From Chitinophaga jiangningensis (lineage in GTDB: Bacteria > Bacteroidota > Bacteroidia > Chitinophagales > Chitinophagaceae): DNA of 64,000 bases. Below the pieces are notes generated by a model. The model saw only the letters and a program-made list of their open reading frames with translations. It was not told the origin of the DNA and ran no database searches. The position numbers were made by a program, and so were the translations under genes. This document shows positions 27,041 to 36,584 of this stretch, piece by piece (the stretch's first letter is position 1; each line of letters begins with the position of its first letter). The stretch spans positions 62,001 through 126,000 of the forward strand of contig NZ_FRBL01000004.1 of the NCBI RefSeq assembly GCF_900142605.1, given 5' to 3'.

Positions 27041-28084
27041 CTACCGCTTCGGCATCTCATTGATCCATGCCGCTATCAGCGCCACTCCTTCCTTATGCAC
27101 CAGTGTGCGCGCCAGCTCCGGCATGGCTGTACCAGGTTCCACACTGTTCATGCGGTAATGCAAAATACTGTTGGCTGCATCCCCCGGCACCACATCGTAA
27201 TCCAGCCCACCGGCGCCACCACCGGCAGACACAGGAGATTTCAGCACACCGGGCACCTTCGCGGTACTTTCATAATCCAGGAACAACCCTGTATTAAATG
27301 CATCTCCTCCCCTGATATGACAATGCGCGCAGTTTACATCCAGGTAAGCACGGGCACGATCATTCACGGAGTGGTGTACACTATCCGTCCATACCGGTAA
27401 GGCTGCCACCTGCTTCAGATCAGGCAAATTTTTGATCAGGCCCATACCTGCCCATGCCTGTAGCTGGTTCTGGGAATGCCCCGCCCGCGTGAAGTTCAGG
27501 TTCCGCCACTTAGGGCCAATAGGCGTGAGCGTACTGTTATTTATATGACAACGTTTACAATCATTCGTGTTAGGCATCTGGTAAAGGGTAGTATGTGCCT
27601 CCCCGTTATCATCCAGCAGGGTAATGGGGATGCGCTTGCCCAGCAGCCAGCGCTCCGCCTCCGTTTGCTCCTTGTTCCATAGGTAGTTCATCACCTTCCA
27701 GCCATGATCGTACGGGTCCTTGTACAGCAGCCGGGTTTCAATCATCACCTTTTGATGCAGTGTATCCGTATATGCAAAATTTTTGATGATGAAAGTGGCA
27801 TCAGGAAACTGCGGCAGTCCGTCGCCGGCATAGGTTAGCACACTGTCTTCGGGCAGTACAATAAACCGGTCCTTCACCGCATAGTCAGTAAATAAGGGAG
27901 TGGCCAGTTCATAACTGGTTACTCCCTTACGTGGCTGTAATAATTTCAGATCACCTTCAAAAAAATGGTAATCCGACAACCTGTCCAGGAACTGGAAAGG
28001 TCCCTTTTTTTGCTGCGCCCCATTATTGCAGCTTATACACGCCAATAGCATTACAGCCATCACATAACACATTCTCATAAGCAA
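27041..28084 (-). CDS. SO2930-family diheme c-type cytochrome lipoprotein
   Basis: Lipoprotein of 347 residues (LACISC, Cys19) with two CxxCH heme-c sites: CKRCH (176-180) and CAHCH (252-256). The sequence around them (PNTNDCKRCH and YLDVNCAHCHIRGG) resembles the SO2930 / HNE_0200 family. From memory, members of that family are often encoded beside a parallel beta-helix protein, which is exactly the case here (6-bp gap). Periplasmic or surface electron transfer is inferred; the redox partner is unknown. Confidence 0.85.
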   Translation of the reverse strand: MLMRMCYVMAVMLLACISCNNGAQQKKGPFQFLDRLSDYHFFEGDLKLLQPRKGVTSYELATPLFTDYAVKDRFIVLPEDSVLTYAGDGLPQFPDATFIIKNFAYTDTLHQKVMIETRLLYKDPYDHGWKVMNYLWNKEQTEAERWLLGKRIPITLLDDNGEAHTTLYQMPNTNDCKRCHINNSTLTPIGPKWRNLNFTRAGHSQNQLQAWAGMGLIKNLPDLKQVAALPVWTDSVHHSVNDRARAYLDVNCAHCHIRGGDAFNTGLFLDYESTAKVPGVLKSPVSAGGGAGGLDYDVVPGDAANSILHYRMNSVEPGTAMPELARTLVHKEGVALIAAWINEMPKR

Positions 28085-28090
28085 TAAAAT

Positions 28091-29365
28091 TTATTTACAC
28101 ACATAAGGCGTCACATCCGTAGTAGGCTTCCAGCTTGGCTTGCCTATGTTTAAAGCATCTGCGTTTACAAACAGGTTAGGCTGCTGCTGGCTGATGCACA
28201 ATGAATCCGGGTTCACCCCTTTTCCTCCGGTAAGTATATTCGTTGTAATCCCGTCCCAGGTGATAAATGGCAGCCGCGCATTTTTACGGGAAGGGTCCTG
28301 TGCATTCAGCATCTGCTCAATGCCTACGAGCACTTTGCCCGTATGGTGGGCATATACCGCTGTAGGAAAGCTGTCGGCCACCTGCATTTCATTATCATGT
28401 ATTTTGATGTTGCGTGGAATCGGGAAATAATGATCGTTCATTTTTTCCGCTGCCTTTTCATCGATAAAAAATCCAGACACCACCGCAATAGCGGCGGAAT
28501 TATTATTGATGATTTTATTGTGATGCAGGTTGATATCAGAGGCTGCCAGCACAATAATGCCACTGCCGGGAGCGGCGTTGCCCACGCCCCAGGTGCTGCC
28601 GAAGCTGCCTGATTTGGCGAAATTGCGCTCGTTGTTATCATGCATGTAGTTGTTATATGCTTCCACATGGCCACCGCGTTTGCTCAGGTCCGGCAGGTCG
28701 AAGATCAGGAAGCCGGCGGTATTACCCCAAAACTCGTTGTCGTATACTTTAGCGTTGCTGGTGTTTTCAATTTCGCAACCGGCTACGTTTTTATAGGCTT
28801 TGCAGTTACGCACGATGGCGCTGTCCGACTGCCCCACGTAAATACCTGCATCCGAAGCGCCTTGTGCATAGCAGTTTTCGACCAGCACGCGTTTACACAA
28901 CACCGGGTAAATGGCATAGCCTCCGCTGGCACTATCTGCCTTTTGCCAGATGGCTCTTACATTTGATACCACCACATCTTCGCTCTTATTAATTTTAATC
29001 AGGTCGCCTTTTGATTCCTGCAGGGTAAGCCCATCGATGGTGAAGCCCAACACGTCTGTTACGCGCAGCCCTTCCCCACCCTGACTCTGGGCCGAGAAGT
29101 CGAGGATTGTTTTTTCCGCGCCGGCACCTTTGATGAGGATGTGTTTCAGCTGTGCGATGCTGAGGTTATCAAAATGATAGGTTCCCTCTTTCAGTTCCAC
29201 TTTACTGGAATCTTTCAGGGTCAGCAGCGCTTCGGCAATTTTAGTTTCCTCACCGGGGCCGAAGCTGAGGTGATTGATATAGCCGTCACTGTTAGTGGGC
29301 CCGTTGGTACAGGCATGCAGCGAAGCCGCTACCATACCAGCCAGTATTACATTGTATATACGCAT
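28091..29365 (-). CDS. Parallel beta-helix (right-handed) lipoprotein
   Basis: Protein of 424 residues with a lipoprotein signal (SLHAC, Cys19). After a YHFDNLSIAQLKHILIKGAG entry strand, repeated short coils occur, such as 'VVVSNVRAIWQ', 'VLVENCYAQGASDAGIYVG', 'AIVRNCKAYKN' and 'INLHHNKIINNN'. This is the pattern of pectate-lyase-like parallel beta-helices (NosD/CASH type) over about residues 75-330. No catalytic residues can be assigned. It sits between a TonB receptor (12 bp) and a diheme cytochrome (6 bp), so it is probably one operon. A carbohydrate-related role is possible. Confidence 0.82.
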   Translation of the reverse strand: MRIYNVILAGMVAASLHACTNGPTNSDGYINHLSFGPGEETKIAEALLTLKDSSKVELKEGTYHFDNLSIAQLKHILIKGAGAEKTILDFSAQSQGGEGLRVTDVLGFTIDGLTLQESKGDLIKINKSEDVVVSNVRAIWQKADSASGGYAIYPVLCKRVLVENCYAQGASDAGIYVGQSDSAIVRNCKAYKNVAGCEIENTSNAKVYDNEFWGNTAGFLIFDLPDLSKRGGHVEAYNNYMHDNNERNFAKSGSFGSTWGVGNAAPGSGIIVLAASDINLHHNKIINNNSAAIAVVSGFFIDEKAAEKMNDHYFPIPRNIKIHDNEMQVADSFPTAVYAHHTGKVLVGIEQMLNAQDPSRKNARLPFITWDGITTNILTGGKGVNPDSLCISQQQPNLFVNADALNIGKPSWKPTTDVTPYVCK

Positions 29366-29377
29366 GATGCAGAGTTT

Positions 29378-32122
29378 TTAGAATACATTATAAGCAAAGG
29401 AAACATAGTACATCCCGCCGATGGCCGGGCTACCAAAGCCGGTGCGATAATAGGTGTTCGTAAGGTTGGTAGCCCCCAGTTTGATGCGGGAATGTGCCTG
29501 CAGTAATTTATAACTGATCTGTGCATCCAGCACGGCACTGGCATTTACCGTACCACTGGCGAAACCTATCTGATAGAAATATGCCGGGCGGTAACGGAAA
29601 GTGGTACTGAATGCATACCGTTGTTTCTTTCCAAAGCCTTCATTGCCAAAATCGATATTGAATTTATAGTTGGGTGTGTTGAAATTATTGATCTGACTGT
29701 TGTTCCGGTTTTTCAGGAAATCCGAGCTAAAGTTGGCTTTTGCCAGGAAATTATGGGAGAGATCCACGCTTACGCTGGCAGCGTAGCCATAGGTATTAAC
29801 TTTTTCTGCGCCGTTGTAAGCGATGTTATACTGTACGTAGGTGCTGTGGTCTTTAAAAGCATTCGGATCATCAGTGCCGGGTGTGTTAGCCACATTCGTG
29901 TAACCGATGAAGTTAGTCCAGGTGGAATAATATCCCAGCACGTCTACCAGCACACAACCACCTATGAGCGATGACCAGCCTAACTCAAACGCATCTACGG
30001 ACTGCGGCATGATGTCTTTTGGTATAAACTTCACCAGCGAATCCGGGTTTTCTGATTTCTGGTAAGCCTGTACGCTGCTGAGGGTATAGGCCGGATATTT
30101 ATCAAACTGGTATACGCCGTTGAGCAGCCTGGTGGAGCCGCCGGAGGCGAAGCTGTTATAGTCCACCGGGGTGGATTGCAGCGCCTGTATATTGGATGGG
30201 AAGCTATACGCATTCTGGTACGAAAAACGCAGGAAGCTTTCCTTTGCCAGTTCAAATACCGAGGATGCCCGGGTGGTAACGCGTGGCTTTTCGAAGAGGG
30301 TATTTTTATCTACCCGGAAAGCCAGACTCAGACTCAATTTATCATGTATCACTTTTTTAGTGCCTTGCAGGTAAGCACTGTATTCTGCTACATGGATGGG
30401 ACCATCGTCATCCGGAAACAGCGTGCCTTTGGAATCCAGCATATAGAGGCGGTAGTTGAGCCCTGCGATGATGGTGGCAAACGGTATCAGCTTACTGAAA
30501 TTATACTGCGCTTCGGTGTTGAAGAGGCGGCTACGGTCCTGAAACAGGGTGCCGCCTTCGCGGGTAGGCAGCCCGGCAATGCTGTCTTTCAGGTGATTAA
30601 AATACGCACTACCTGCGGCCGGACGACCCTGGTCAGCAAACTGACGGGCCATCCAGCTGGCATCTTCATAGCTTTTTCCACTTGCCATCGCTTCCAGCAG
30701 GGCGCTGGTATACTGCGGGTACCAGCCATCGCCGGTGTTGGCGTTGTAGCTGGGCTTCCAGGCTTCGTTGATCAGTTGTGCAGTAGGACTGGCAATAACG
30801 GTGTTACCGGAATTTTCAATGGTGGTGTAGGCACGCACAAACCATTGTGGCGACTTCACCTCTAACCGGTATTGGGATAAATGGTAGCCGGTGAGGGCAT
30901 ATCGGGTATCGTTGCTGTATACGGCATTGCCCTGGCCATAGGTGGCGCTGGCAATGGCTTCCAGCTTAGGTTTTAATTTATAGCGGAGCTCTATGTTGCC
31001 TTTAAACAGTTTGGCATCGGAGCTGAGGTAATCGTATTCCGGGTAACCCGTGCGGGCTACATAGTTAGCGGTATCGAGCATGGGCGTAATCAGCGGTGCG
31101 AGGTCCGGGATCATGGCCATGGCGCCTTCCAGAAAAGGGTTGATATCCACGGAGGTTTTGCTGCCATATAAATTCACCCCGTTGTAATTCGGGTCCTGGT
31201 AGCGGGAGCGCTGACTATTGGTATTGGTGGTATCGGCGGCCACCCAGTCGCGGGCCTTGATGTATTGCACATTTACTTTAAAGGCAAAGCGTTCGCTCAC
31301 CTTTTTAGCCCAGCGCAGCGTGTAGTCGTAATAGGGAGAAGGGCCCAGCGGGTCATTGGATTTTCCTTTCTGTATATGGTTCACGCCCTGGGTTACCTGG
31401 AAGCTCAGTCCCTGGTATTTGAACGGGTCTTTGCCCGTCATCACCATGGTACCATTGAGGCCGCGGCTGCCATAGAGCGCGGAGGAGGCGCCGGAGAGCA
31501 CCTCCAGGTTGTCCACATCCAGCTCGGTGAGGCCAATGGCGGCACCCAGTGCGAAGTTGAGTCCGGGGGCCTGGTTATCCATACCATCCACTACCTGGGT
31601 GAAGTTGGTGTTACCGCTGGTATTAAACCCGCGGGTGGTAACAGTGGTAAAAGTGAGGCTGGACGTGGTGATGTCCACTCCTTTGAGGCCCTGGAGCATG
31701 TTGTAGTAGCTGGGTTGCGGGGAGTTGATAATTTCCCGGTTACCAATACTTTCAATAGTTACGGGAGACTCTATTTTCTTCTGTACATTACGGCTGGCGT
31801 TTACTACCACTTCCTTCCCCAGCACGGAGGCAGGGGCCAGTACTACCTGGAGGGCAGTGGCGGAGGTGACTTCCATGGTAAGGGTTTCGTAACCGATGCA
31901 GGAAAATACCAGTTGCACCGGAAATTTCGTGCGTGCTGTGAAACGGAAATTACCCTGGCCGTTGGTATAGTCGCCCGCGTTACCATCTATCTGCCTGACA
32001 GAAACTGCAGGAATCACTTCTTTAGTATCCCGGTTACGGACATTTCCGGAAATTATTTGCTGGGCCATCAGCGGTGCGCTGAACAGCAACATCATCGTAA
32101 TCCACTGTGCGACTTTTAACAT
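29378..32122 (-). CDS. TonB-dependent outer-membrane receptor
   Basis: Receptor of about 914 residues. It has a signal peptide (ending PLMAQ), a CarboxypepD_reg-like domain (ISGNVRNRDTKEVIPAVSV...), and a plug domain with YNMLQGLKGVDITTS, TTVTTRGFN, VDGMDNQAPG and NLEVLSGASSALYGSRGLNG. The barrel ends in the aromatic terminus YYVSFAYNVF. No SusD partner is present, so it is a classic TBDR and not a SusC. I prefer the Met at 32122 to the one at 32167, since it starts a proper signal peptide. It is first of the set with beta-helix protein and cytochrome, downstream of the LytTR gene. Confidence 0.92.
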   Translation of the reverse strand: MLKVAQWITMMLLFSAPLMAQQIISGNVRNRDTKEVIPAVSVRQIDGNAGDYTNGQGNFRFTARTKFPVQLVFSCIGYETLTMEVTSATALQVVLAPASVLGKEVVVNASRNVQKKIESPVTIESIGNREIINSPQPSYYNMLQGLKGVDITTSSLTFTTVTTRGFNTSGNTNFTQVVDGMDNQAPGLNFALGAAIGLTELDVDNLEVLSGASSALYGSRGLNGTMVMTGKDPFKYQGLSFQVTQGVNHIQKGKSNDPLGPSPYYDYTLRWAKKVSERFAFKVNVQYIKARDWVAADTTNTNSQRSRYQDPNYNGVNLYGSKTSVDINPFLEGAMAMIPDLAPLITPMLDTANYVARTGYPEYDYLSSDAKLFKGNIELRYKLKPKLEAIASATYGQGNAVYSNDTRYALTGYHLSQYRLEVKSPQWFVRAYTTIENSGNTVIASPTAQLINEAWKPSYNANTGDGWYPQYTSALLEAMASGKSYEDASWMARQFADQGRPAAGSAYFNHLKDSIAGLPTREGGTLFQDRSRLFNTEAQYNFSKLIPFATIIAGLNYRLYMLDSKGTLFPDDDGPIHVAEYSAYLQGTKKVIHDKLSLSLAFRVDKNTLFEKPRVTTRASSVFELAKESFLRFSYQNAYSFPSNIQALQSTPVDYNSFASGGSTRLLNGVYQFDKYPAYTLSSVQAYQKSENPDSLVKFIPKDIMPQSVDAFELGWSSLIGGCVLVDVLGYYSTWTNFIGYTNVANTPGTDDPNAFKDHSTYVQYNIAYNGAEKVNTYGYAASVSVDLSHNFLAKANFSSDFLKNRNNSQINNFNTPNYKFNIDFGNEGFGKKQRYAFSTTFRYRPAYFYQIGFASGTVNASAVLDAQISYKLLQAHSRIKLGATNLTNTYYRTGFGSPAIGGMYYVSFAYNVF

Positions 32123-32231
32123 GGGGAGCGTAGTTTTTGATTTTGGCGTTGCAGCGATATTACTCAAAAACCAACATCAAAAGCGCTTACTACAGCGGGT
32201 TTGGGGCGAAATTAGTGCTATACGGGGTGAA

Positions 32232-33107
32232 TCAGCAGGCAGGGGAAAAGCGCTCGGTGAAAAATGACAGGTAGGACCCCGACACTGGCACTTCCACATC
32301 ATCGAGGCCATCGAGGTGGAGGATGTAGCCTTTGTTTTGTTTGCGGAATAAAACTACCCGCGAGGTATTGATAATATAGGAACGGTGACTTCTGTTAAAT
32401 CCAAAAGGTGTAATGGCAGCTTCCACTTTTTTAAGGGAGGTGCGGATCAGTTCTTTTTTCATGGTGGCGCCGGCGAGGTAAAAAACATGCACATAATTAT
32501 CTTCTGCTTTTACCATCAGCAGCTTTTCCGGGTGAATGCTCAGCACCGGCTTATCATGTTCATCCCGGATCTGTACGGTATGATCGGCAGGTATTACCTG
32601 CTGCCTGGTATGTTCCAGCGTTTTTACTTCCTGGATTTTCTGGCGGGTATAAAACCATAACAGGGAAAGACAGTATGGGATGGCAATGATCAGCGCTATG
32701 TAAGGGAGGGTGGAGCAAAATTCAGCGAAGGTGAGGAAGATATTGGTATTAATGGCAGAGTTGACAATGGTTACTACCATACCTATCAGCGCCACTTCCG
32801 CAAGTACCCACAGCAGGTAGCCGGCGTTGCTGATATGGCGGCGCCATTTGAGCCGGAAGAGCACGAACTGTGTACAGATCATGGCACTGCTGCCGCAAAG
32901 CGTAAAAATTCCCAGGATGGCGATGAGAGAGAGTCGCTGCCCTTCGTACCAGGTATTGATGTTAAATGGCAGGAAGATATACATGAAGCAAAAAGAAAAC
33001 ACGGCGCTGAAGCCAATAAACGCGATGCGGTTGGCAGCATTATCCAGCAGTGTGAATGGCCGCTTCATCTCTTCCTGAAGCAGGAAAATGCCTCTCAAAG
33101 TCTTCAT
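32232..33107 (-). CDS. Membrane-anchored LytTR-family transcription regulator
   Basis: Protein of 291 residues. The first ~160 residues contain about four transmembrane segments (for example AFIGFSAVFSFCFMYIFLPF). The C-terminus (about 190-285) is a LytTR DNA-binding domain with KLLMVKAEDNYVHVFYLAG, the conserved TSLKKVEAAI and GFNRSHRSYIIN. It is not a canonical response regulator, as no receiver domain is present. It is transcribed towards the TonB receptor set and may regulate it (inference). An alternative start is Met14 (33068). Confidence 0.88.
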   Translation of the reverse strand: MKTLRGIFLLQEEMKRPFTLLDNAANRIAFIGFSAVFSFCFMYIFLPFNINTWYEGQRLSLIAILGIFTLCGSSAMICTQFVLFRLKWRRHISNAGYLLWVLAEVALIGMVVTIVNSAINTNIFLTFAEFCSTLPYIALIIAIPYCLSLLWFYTRQKIQEVKTLEHTRQQVIPADHTVQIRDEHDKPVLSIHPEKLLMVKAEDNYVHVFYLAGATMKKELIRTSLKKVEAAITPFGFNRSHRSYIINTSRVVLFRKQNKGYILHLDGLDDVEVPVSGSYLSFFTERFSPAC

Positions 33108-33176
33108 AACATAGGAAGTTTGATTTAAGATAAAGAAAATAGTTGTAATTCGGTGGCAGCCTTAAATTTTGTTTAG

Positions 33177-33286
33177 CCCGTTGTTTTACCGGCAACTGCG
33201 GTGCCGGTAAAACAACGGGGAGGGGACGCCGGTGGCGTCCCCTCCCCTGTAAAAAAACAGGTGACACGTTTTGGTGTCACCTGTTT
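33177..33286. terminator. Three tandem perfect hairpins
   Basis: Hairpins: 33177-33194 with 33202-33219 (18 bp), 33217-33230 with 33234-33247 (14 bp, loop ggt), and 33255-33267 with 33274-33286 (13 bp). GGG at 33217-33219 is shared by the first two. They lie between the lipoprotein gene (ends 33308, minus strand) and the LytTR gene; the last one, flanked by AAA/TTT, is the likely terminator of the lipoprotein gene. Confidence 0.8.
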
Positions 33287-33307
33287 AATATTTTAGTGTC
33301 GTTATTA

Positions 33308-34222
33308 TTAAACGCCTTTCGCTGAAATTGTTCCGGAGATATTTACCTTGGTGCCATCAGCAGCTACTGTTTGTCCGCTTATCGTAATGTTTAGTGTATT
33401 ATTAGCATAAGCAGTTACCTGGTAAGTGGTAATTGCACCATTGGATGCCTGCGTTTGGTAAGCGACATCGCCAGTGGTAGCCAGGGAATAGGAAAAAGCA
33501 CACCGTGGCCCATAATCTGTGGATTTATAAGTCTGGACTGCAACGGTACCATTAGTCAATGGCAGGCTAAGTTCCAGCGTGTAAGCATTAGTTGTACCGC
33601 TTTGCATACCCACTCCTGTTATACTTACCAAATCGCCGGCTGTATTAATCTGGTAAATGGCCAGTTGCGACGTATAGGTTTTTCCGTTAATCGTCAGGCT
33701 GTAAGATCCGGTGGCGGTACCAGGGTTACCGGTACCCGGATTACCTGTTCCAGGATTGCCCGTTCCAGGATTACCTGCGCCTGTACCTTCCGTTACATTA
33801 ATTGCCAGGGGGCAACTGCTGTTACCGAATGAAAGGGTATAGTTTGTAATAACTGCCTGTTCAAAAATACCAACCGGCATTAATTTGATCTGTTGGATAC
33901 CGGTAGCGGTAAACTTGCCGGTGGCTGCGAAGGTTACGCCATTTTGTTTGTCGGTAGAAATCGCGTAGGTACCTGGCACCAGCACGTTTACGTTGGCAAC
34001 AACAAACGCTGCACCTGTTTGTGCATCTTTGGTGGCAAAGGTTCCTGTAATAGCGGTTTGTAAACATTGGTTATCACTGCCTTTGAGCGTACCACTGGCA
34101 TTCTGGTACTCATTTGGGTTCAGCGTGAAGCTGCCATCTCTCACCATTTCTGCACTACAGCCCCAGCATAGGATGGCCAGGCATATCACCAGGTATCGGG
34201 AAATTATCTTCATGGATAACAA
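33308..34222 (-). CDS. Hypothetical lipoprotein with GNPGT repeats
   Basis: Protein of 304 residues with a lipoprotein-like signal (ILCWGC, Cys22; the lipobox is atypical). Domain 1 (about 30-140) is beta-rich and looks like an Ig-type fold. A linker of four GNPGT pentapeptides follows (about residues 148-168, encoded near 33716-33776 by 15-bp repeats). Domain 2 (about 170-300) is rich in Thr, Ser, Gln and Tyr. No family was recognised. It is probably a surface lipoprotein of unknown function. The start may be Met1 or Met4. Confidence 0.65.
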   Translation of the reverse strand: MLSMKIISRYLVICLAILCWGCSAEMVRDGSFTLNPNEYQNASGTLKGSDNQCLQTAITGTFATKDAQTGAAFVVANVNVLVPGTYAISTDKQNGVTFAATGKFTATGIQQIKLMPVGIFEQAVITNYTLSFGNSSCPLAINVTEGTGAGNPGTGNPGTGNPGTGNPGTATGSYSLTINGKTYTSQLAIYQINTAGDLVSITGVGMQSGTTNAYTLELSLPLTNGTVAVQTYKSTDYGPRCAFSYSLATTGDVAYQTQASNGAITTYQVTAYANNTLNITISGQTVAADGTKVNISGTISAKGV

Positions 34223-34350
34223 GAGTTTGTCGGATTAGATATGCAAATATATAACAAATAGTAAAAATTATTATGTAAAACGCAGCTGGCCGGGATTTTA
34301 TTATAGCACAATTTTTTTCTGAGAAAGGCACATCAAACGGTAAGTGTTTA

Positions 34351-34418
34351 TTTTAATGCCATAAGGCCCACCGCCGGTGGGCCTTATGGCATTAAAAGGG
34401 CCGCAGGCCCTTTTAATG
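34351..34418. terminator. Overlapping double-hairpin terminator after gap
   Basis: A perfect 22-bp stem (34351-34372 with 34376-34397, loop gcc) overlaps a perfect 13-bp stem (34390-34402 with 34406-34418, loop gca). CATTAAAA at 34390-34397 can pair on either side, so the two hairpins compete. It lies just downstream of the gap gene on the minus strand. Confidence 0.85.
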
Positions 34419-34422
34419 TTTA

Positions 34423-35403
34423 TTACAGGGAGGTAACCAGTGCAGCAATTCTGTTGGAAATTCCCACTTCATTATCATACCACGCCACTACTTTGGCGGT
34501 ATTGCCAATCACGCGGGTGAGCTGACTATCCACAATGGAGGAATGGGTATTGCCGATGATATCTGCTGATACCAATGGTTCCGTCGTATATTCCAGTACT
34601 CCTTTCAGGTCGCCTTCGGCGTGCTGTTGCAGGAGTGCATTGATTTCTTCCACGGTGGCAGTTTGGCGCAGGTTCACGGTGAGTTCGGCGATGGAGCCGT
34701 CGATCACCGGTACGCGGAAGGAGTGTCCGTCCAGGCGGCCTTTCAGATTGGGCAGCACCTCTCCTATGGCTTTAGCGGCGCCGGTAGTGGTAGGGATGAT
34801 GGACTGTGCGGCGGCGCGGGCGCGGCGAAGGTCGCGGTGCGGGCCATCCTGCAGCATCTGATCCATCGTATAGGCGTGTATGGTAGACATATAGCCCGAT
34901 TCAATACCGTAGGTTTTATCCAGTACATGCAGCACTGGGGCGATGCAGTTGGTGGTGCAGGAGGCGGTGGACAGGATAGTATCTTCCGGTGTGATGATGT
35001 CATTATTTACACCATCTACAATGGTTTTAACGCCACCGGATGCCGGTGCGGTGATCAGTACTTTTTTAGCGCCGGCGGCAAGGTGAGCGGCGGCCTGGTC
35101 ACGGGCGGTAAAGCGGCCGGTAGACTCTATCACTACATATACATCCAATTCTTTCCAGGGCAGGTTTTCGGGGTTTCTTTCGTTGAGCAGGCGGATGGTT
35201 TGTCCGTTGATCACGAGGTTGTTACCGCTGGTGGTAACGGTGCCGGCAAACTTGCCATGGGCGGAGTCGAATTTAAAGAGGTGGGCAAGGGTTTCGATAT
35301 CTGCCAGGTCGTTGATGGCTACTACTTCTGCTCCCGGTTGGGCAAGCAGGGCTCTCATGGTCATTCTTCCAATGCGGCCGAATCCATTGATGGCTATTTT
35401 CAT
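34423..35403 (-). CDS. gap: Glyceraldehyde-3-phosphate dehydrogenase
   Basis: Glycolytic NAD-type GAPDH of 326 residues. Seen are the Rossmann start AINGFGRIGRMTMRALL, Asp32 in INDLAD (NAD preference), catalytic Cys149 in the TASCTTNC signature, and His176 in STIHAYTMDQ. It lies 24 bp downstream of a GlxA-type regulator gene and is probably co-transcribed with it. Such a context suggests a specialised paralogue rather than the main glycolytic copy, which is inference. Confidence 0.95.
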   Translation of the reverse strand: MKIAINGFGRIGRMTMRALLAQPGAEVVAINDLADIETLAHLFKFDSAHGKFAGTVTTSGNNLVINGQTIRLLNERNPENLPWKELDVYVVIESTGRFTARDQAAAHLAAGAKKVLITAPASGGVKTIVDGVNNDIITPEDTILSTASCTTNCIAPVLHVLDKTYGIESGYMSTIHAYTMDQMLQDGPHRDLRRARAAAQSIIPTTTGAAKAIGEVLPNLKGRLDGHSFRVPVIDGSIAELTVNLRQTATVEEINALLQQHAEGDLKGVLEYTTEPLVSADIIGNTHSSIVDSQLTRVIGNTAKVVAWYDNEVGISNRIAALVTSL

Positions 35404-35427
35404 AATCTATCGTTTATAAGTTATAAA

Positions 35428-36429
35428 TCAGTCAGTCGCTAAAACTGTTCGGAAAGTGCTGCGGTAGGTACCGGGCGACATCTCCAGGTGGCGGAGGAAG
35501 GTGCGGCGCATGGATACGAGGCCGCCGAGGCCGCATTTCAGCGCTATTTCTTCCAGTGCCAGGCTGCTGTTTTCCAGGTAGTTCCTGGCCAGTTCCACCC
35601 GTATCTTTTCGATGAATTTAGCGGGCGTAATGCCTGTTTCCTTCAGGAATACCCGGGCAAAGTTGCGGGCGCTCATGTGCACCTGGGTGGCGAGGCGGTC
35701 AACCGGGAGGTCTTCCGCTATATGTTCCATAATCCATGGGCGCAGTTGCAGCACCAGGTTGCTGTTGAGTTCATAGTCGGGCAATAGACTTCCAAACTGT
35801 TTTTGATTGCCGGGGCGTTTGAGGTGGATCACCAGTTTGCGGGCGATCTGCAGGGCGAGGTCGCGGCCATAATCTTCTTCTACCATGGCCAGCGCAAGGT
35901 CCAGGCCGGAGGTGACGCCGCCGGCGGTATAAATATTTCCGTCTTTTATAAAGAAGGGTGTGGTGTCCACTTTTACATCCGGGAAAGTTTGCTGGAAGTG
36001 TTCGTAGCGTTCCCAGTGGGTGGTGGCGCACTTGTTATGCAGCAGTCCTGCCCTTGCCAGCACGTAGGTGGCAACGCATACGCTGGCTACTCTGCGGATG
36101 GAGGGTGCTTTGCGCTGCAGCCAGCGGTAAAAGCGGTCGGTGTCCGGATCATTCTTTGGCAGGTTATGCCCGGTAATGATCAGGGTATCTATGGGTCTTT
36201 TTATATCCAGGAGAGATGTGGTGACCAGCAGGTCGGCGGCGCTGTTCATGCGAATATGATTACCTGGCAGTGCGCTTGCCACCACGAGCTCATACGACTG
36301 GAAATTAGGACCTTTCTGTGCTGCCAGCATGGATTGTGCGAAGGAAAAGACATCTGCGGGGCCTGCCATGGTGAGGAGGCGGCTGTCGGGAAGTACCACT
36401 AAAACAACTAATTTCCGATGCTGTGTCAT
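35428..36429 (-). CDS. GlxA-family transcription regulator (DJ-1/PfpI + AraC)
   Basis: Regulator of 333 residues. The N-terminal DJ-1/PfpI-like domain (about 1-180) has the nucleophile-elbow-like segment VASVCVATYVLARAGLL and the ATTHW motif common in GlxA regulators. The C-terminal AraC HTH (about 225-330) contains VDRLATQVHMSARNFARVF and LEEIALKCGLGGLVSMRRTF. I start at the ATG at 36429 because the in-frame extension to 36756 runs through an intergenic repeat and palindromes and is not protein-like; a good promoter lies directly upstream. It probably forms an operon with gap. Confidence 0.9.
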   Translation of the reverse strand: MTQHRKLVVLVVLPDSRLLTMAGPADVFSFAQSMLAAQKGPNFQSYELVVASALPGNHIRMNSAADLLVTTSLLDIKRPIDTLIITGHNLPKNDPDTDRFYRWLQRKAPSIRRVASVCVATYVLARAGLLHNKCATTHWERYEHFQQTFPDVKVDTTPFFIKDGNIYTAGGVTSGLDLALAMVEEDYGRDLALQIARKLVIHLKRPGNQKQFGSLLPDYELNSNLVLQLRPWIMEHIAEDLPVDRLATQVHMSARNFARVFLKETGITPAKFIEKIRVELARNYLENSSLALEEIALKCGLGGLVSMRRTFLRHLEMSPGTYRSTFRTVLATD

Positions 36430-36450
36430 ATGCGGCTTTGTTTGATACTT

Positions 36451-36481
36451 CAAAAGTACTAACTGGCCGGTATGTCTGCAA
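36451..36481 (-). promoter_or_regulatory. Promoter of the GlxA-type regulator / gap operon
   Basis: The -7 box TACTTTTG (36458-36451) fits TAnnTTTG. A TTG -33 element (36481-36479) sits 20 bp upstream. The 5' leader would be about 16 nt. Confidence 0.55.
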
Positions 36482-36584
36482 TGACAAAAATTATACAGTT
36501 TCTGCCAAGCGGTATGCTTCTCGCGGGAGTTTGCAATTAGCTCGCAAAAACTTATTGGCCTTTTAGGCGCCTTCGGCGCCAGGG

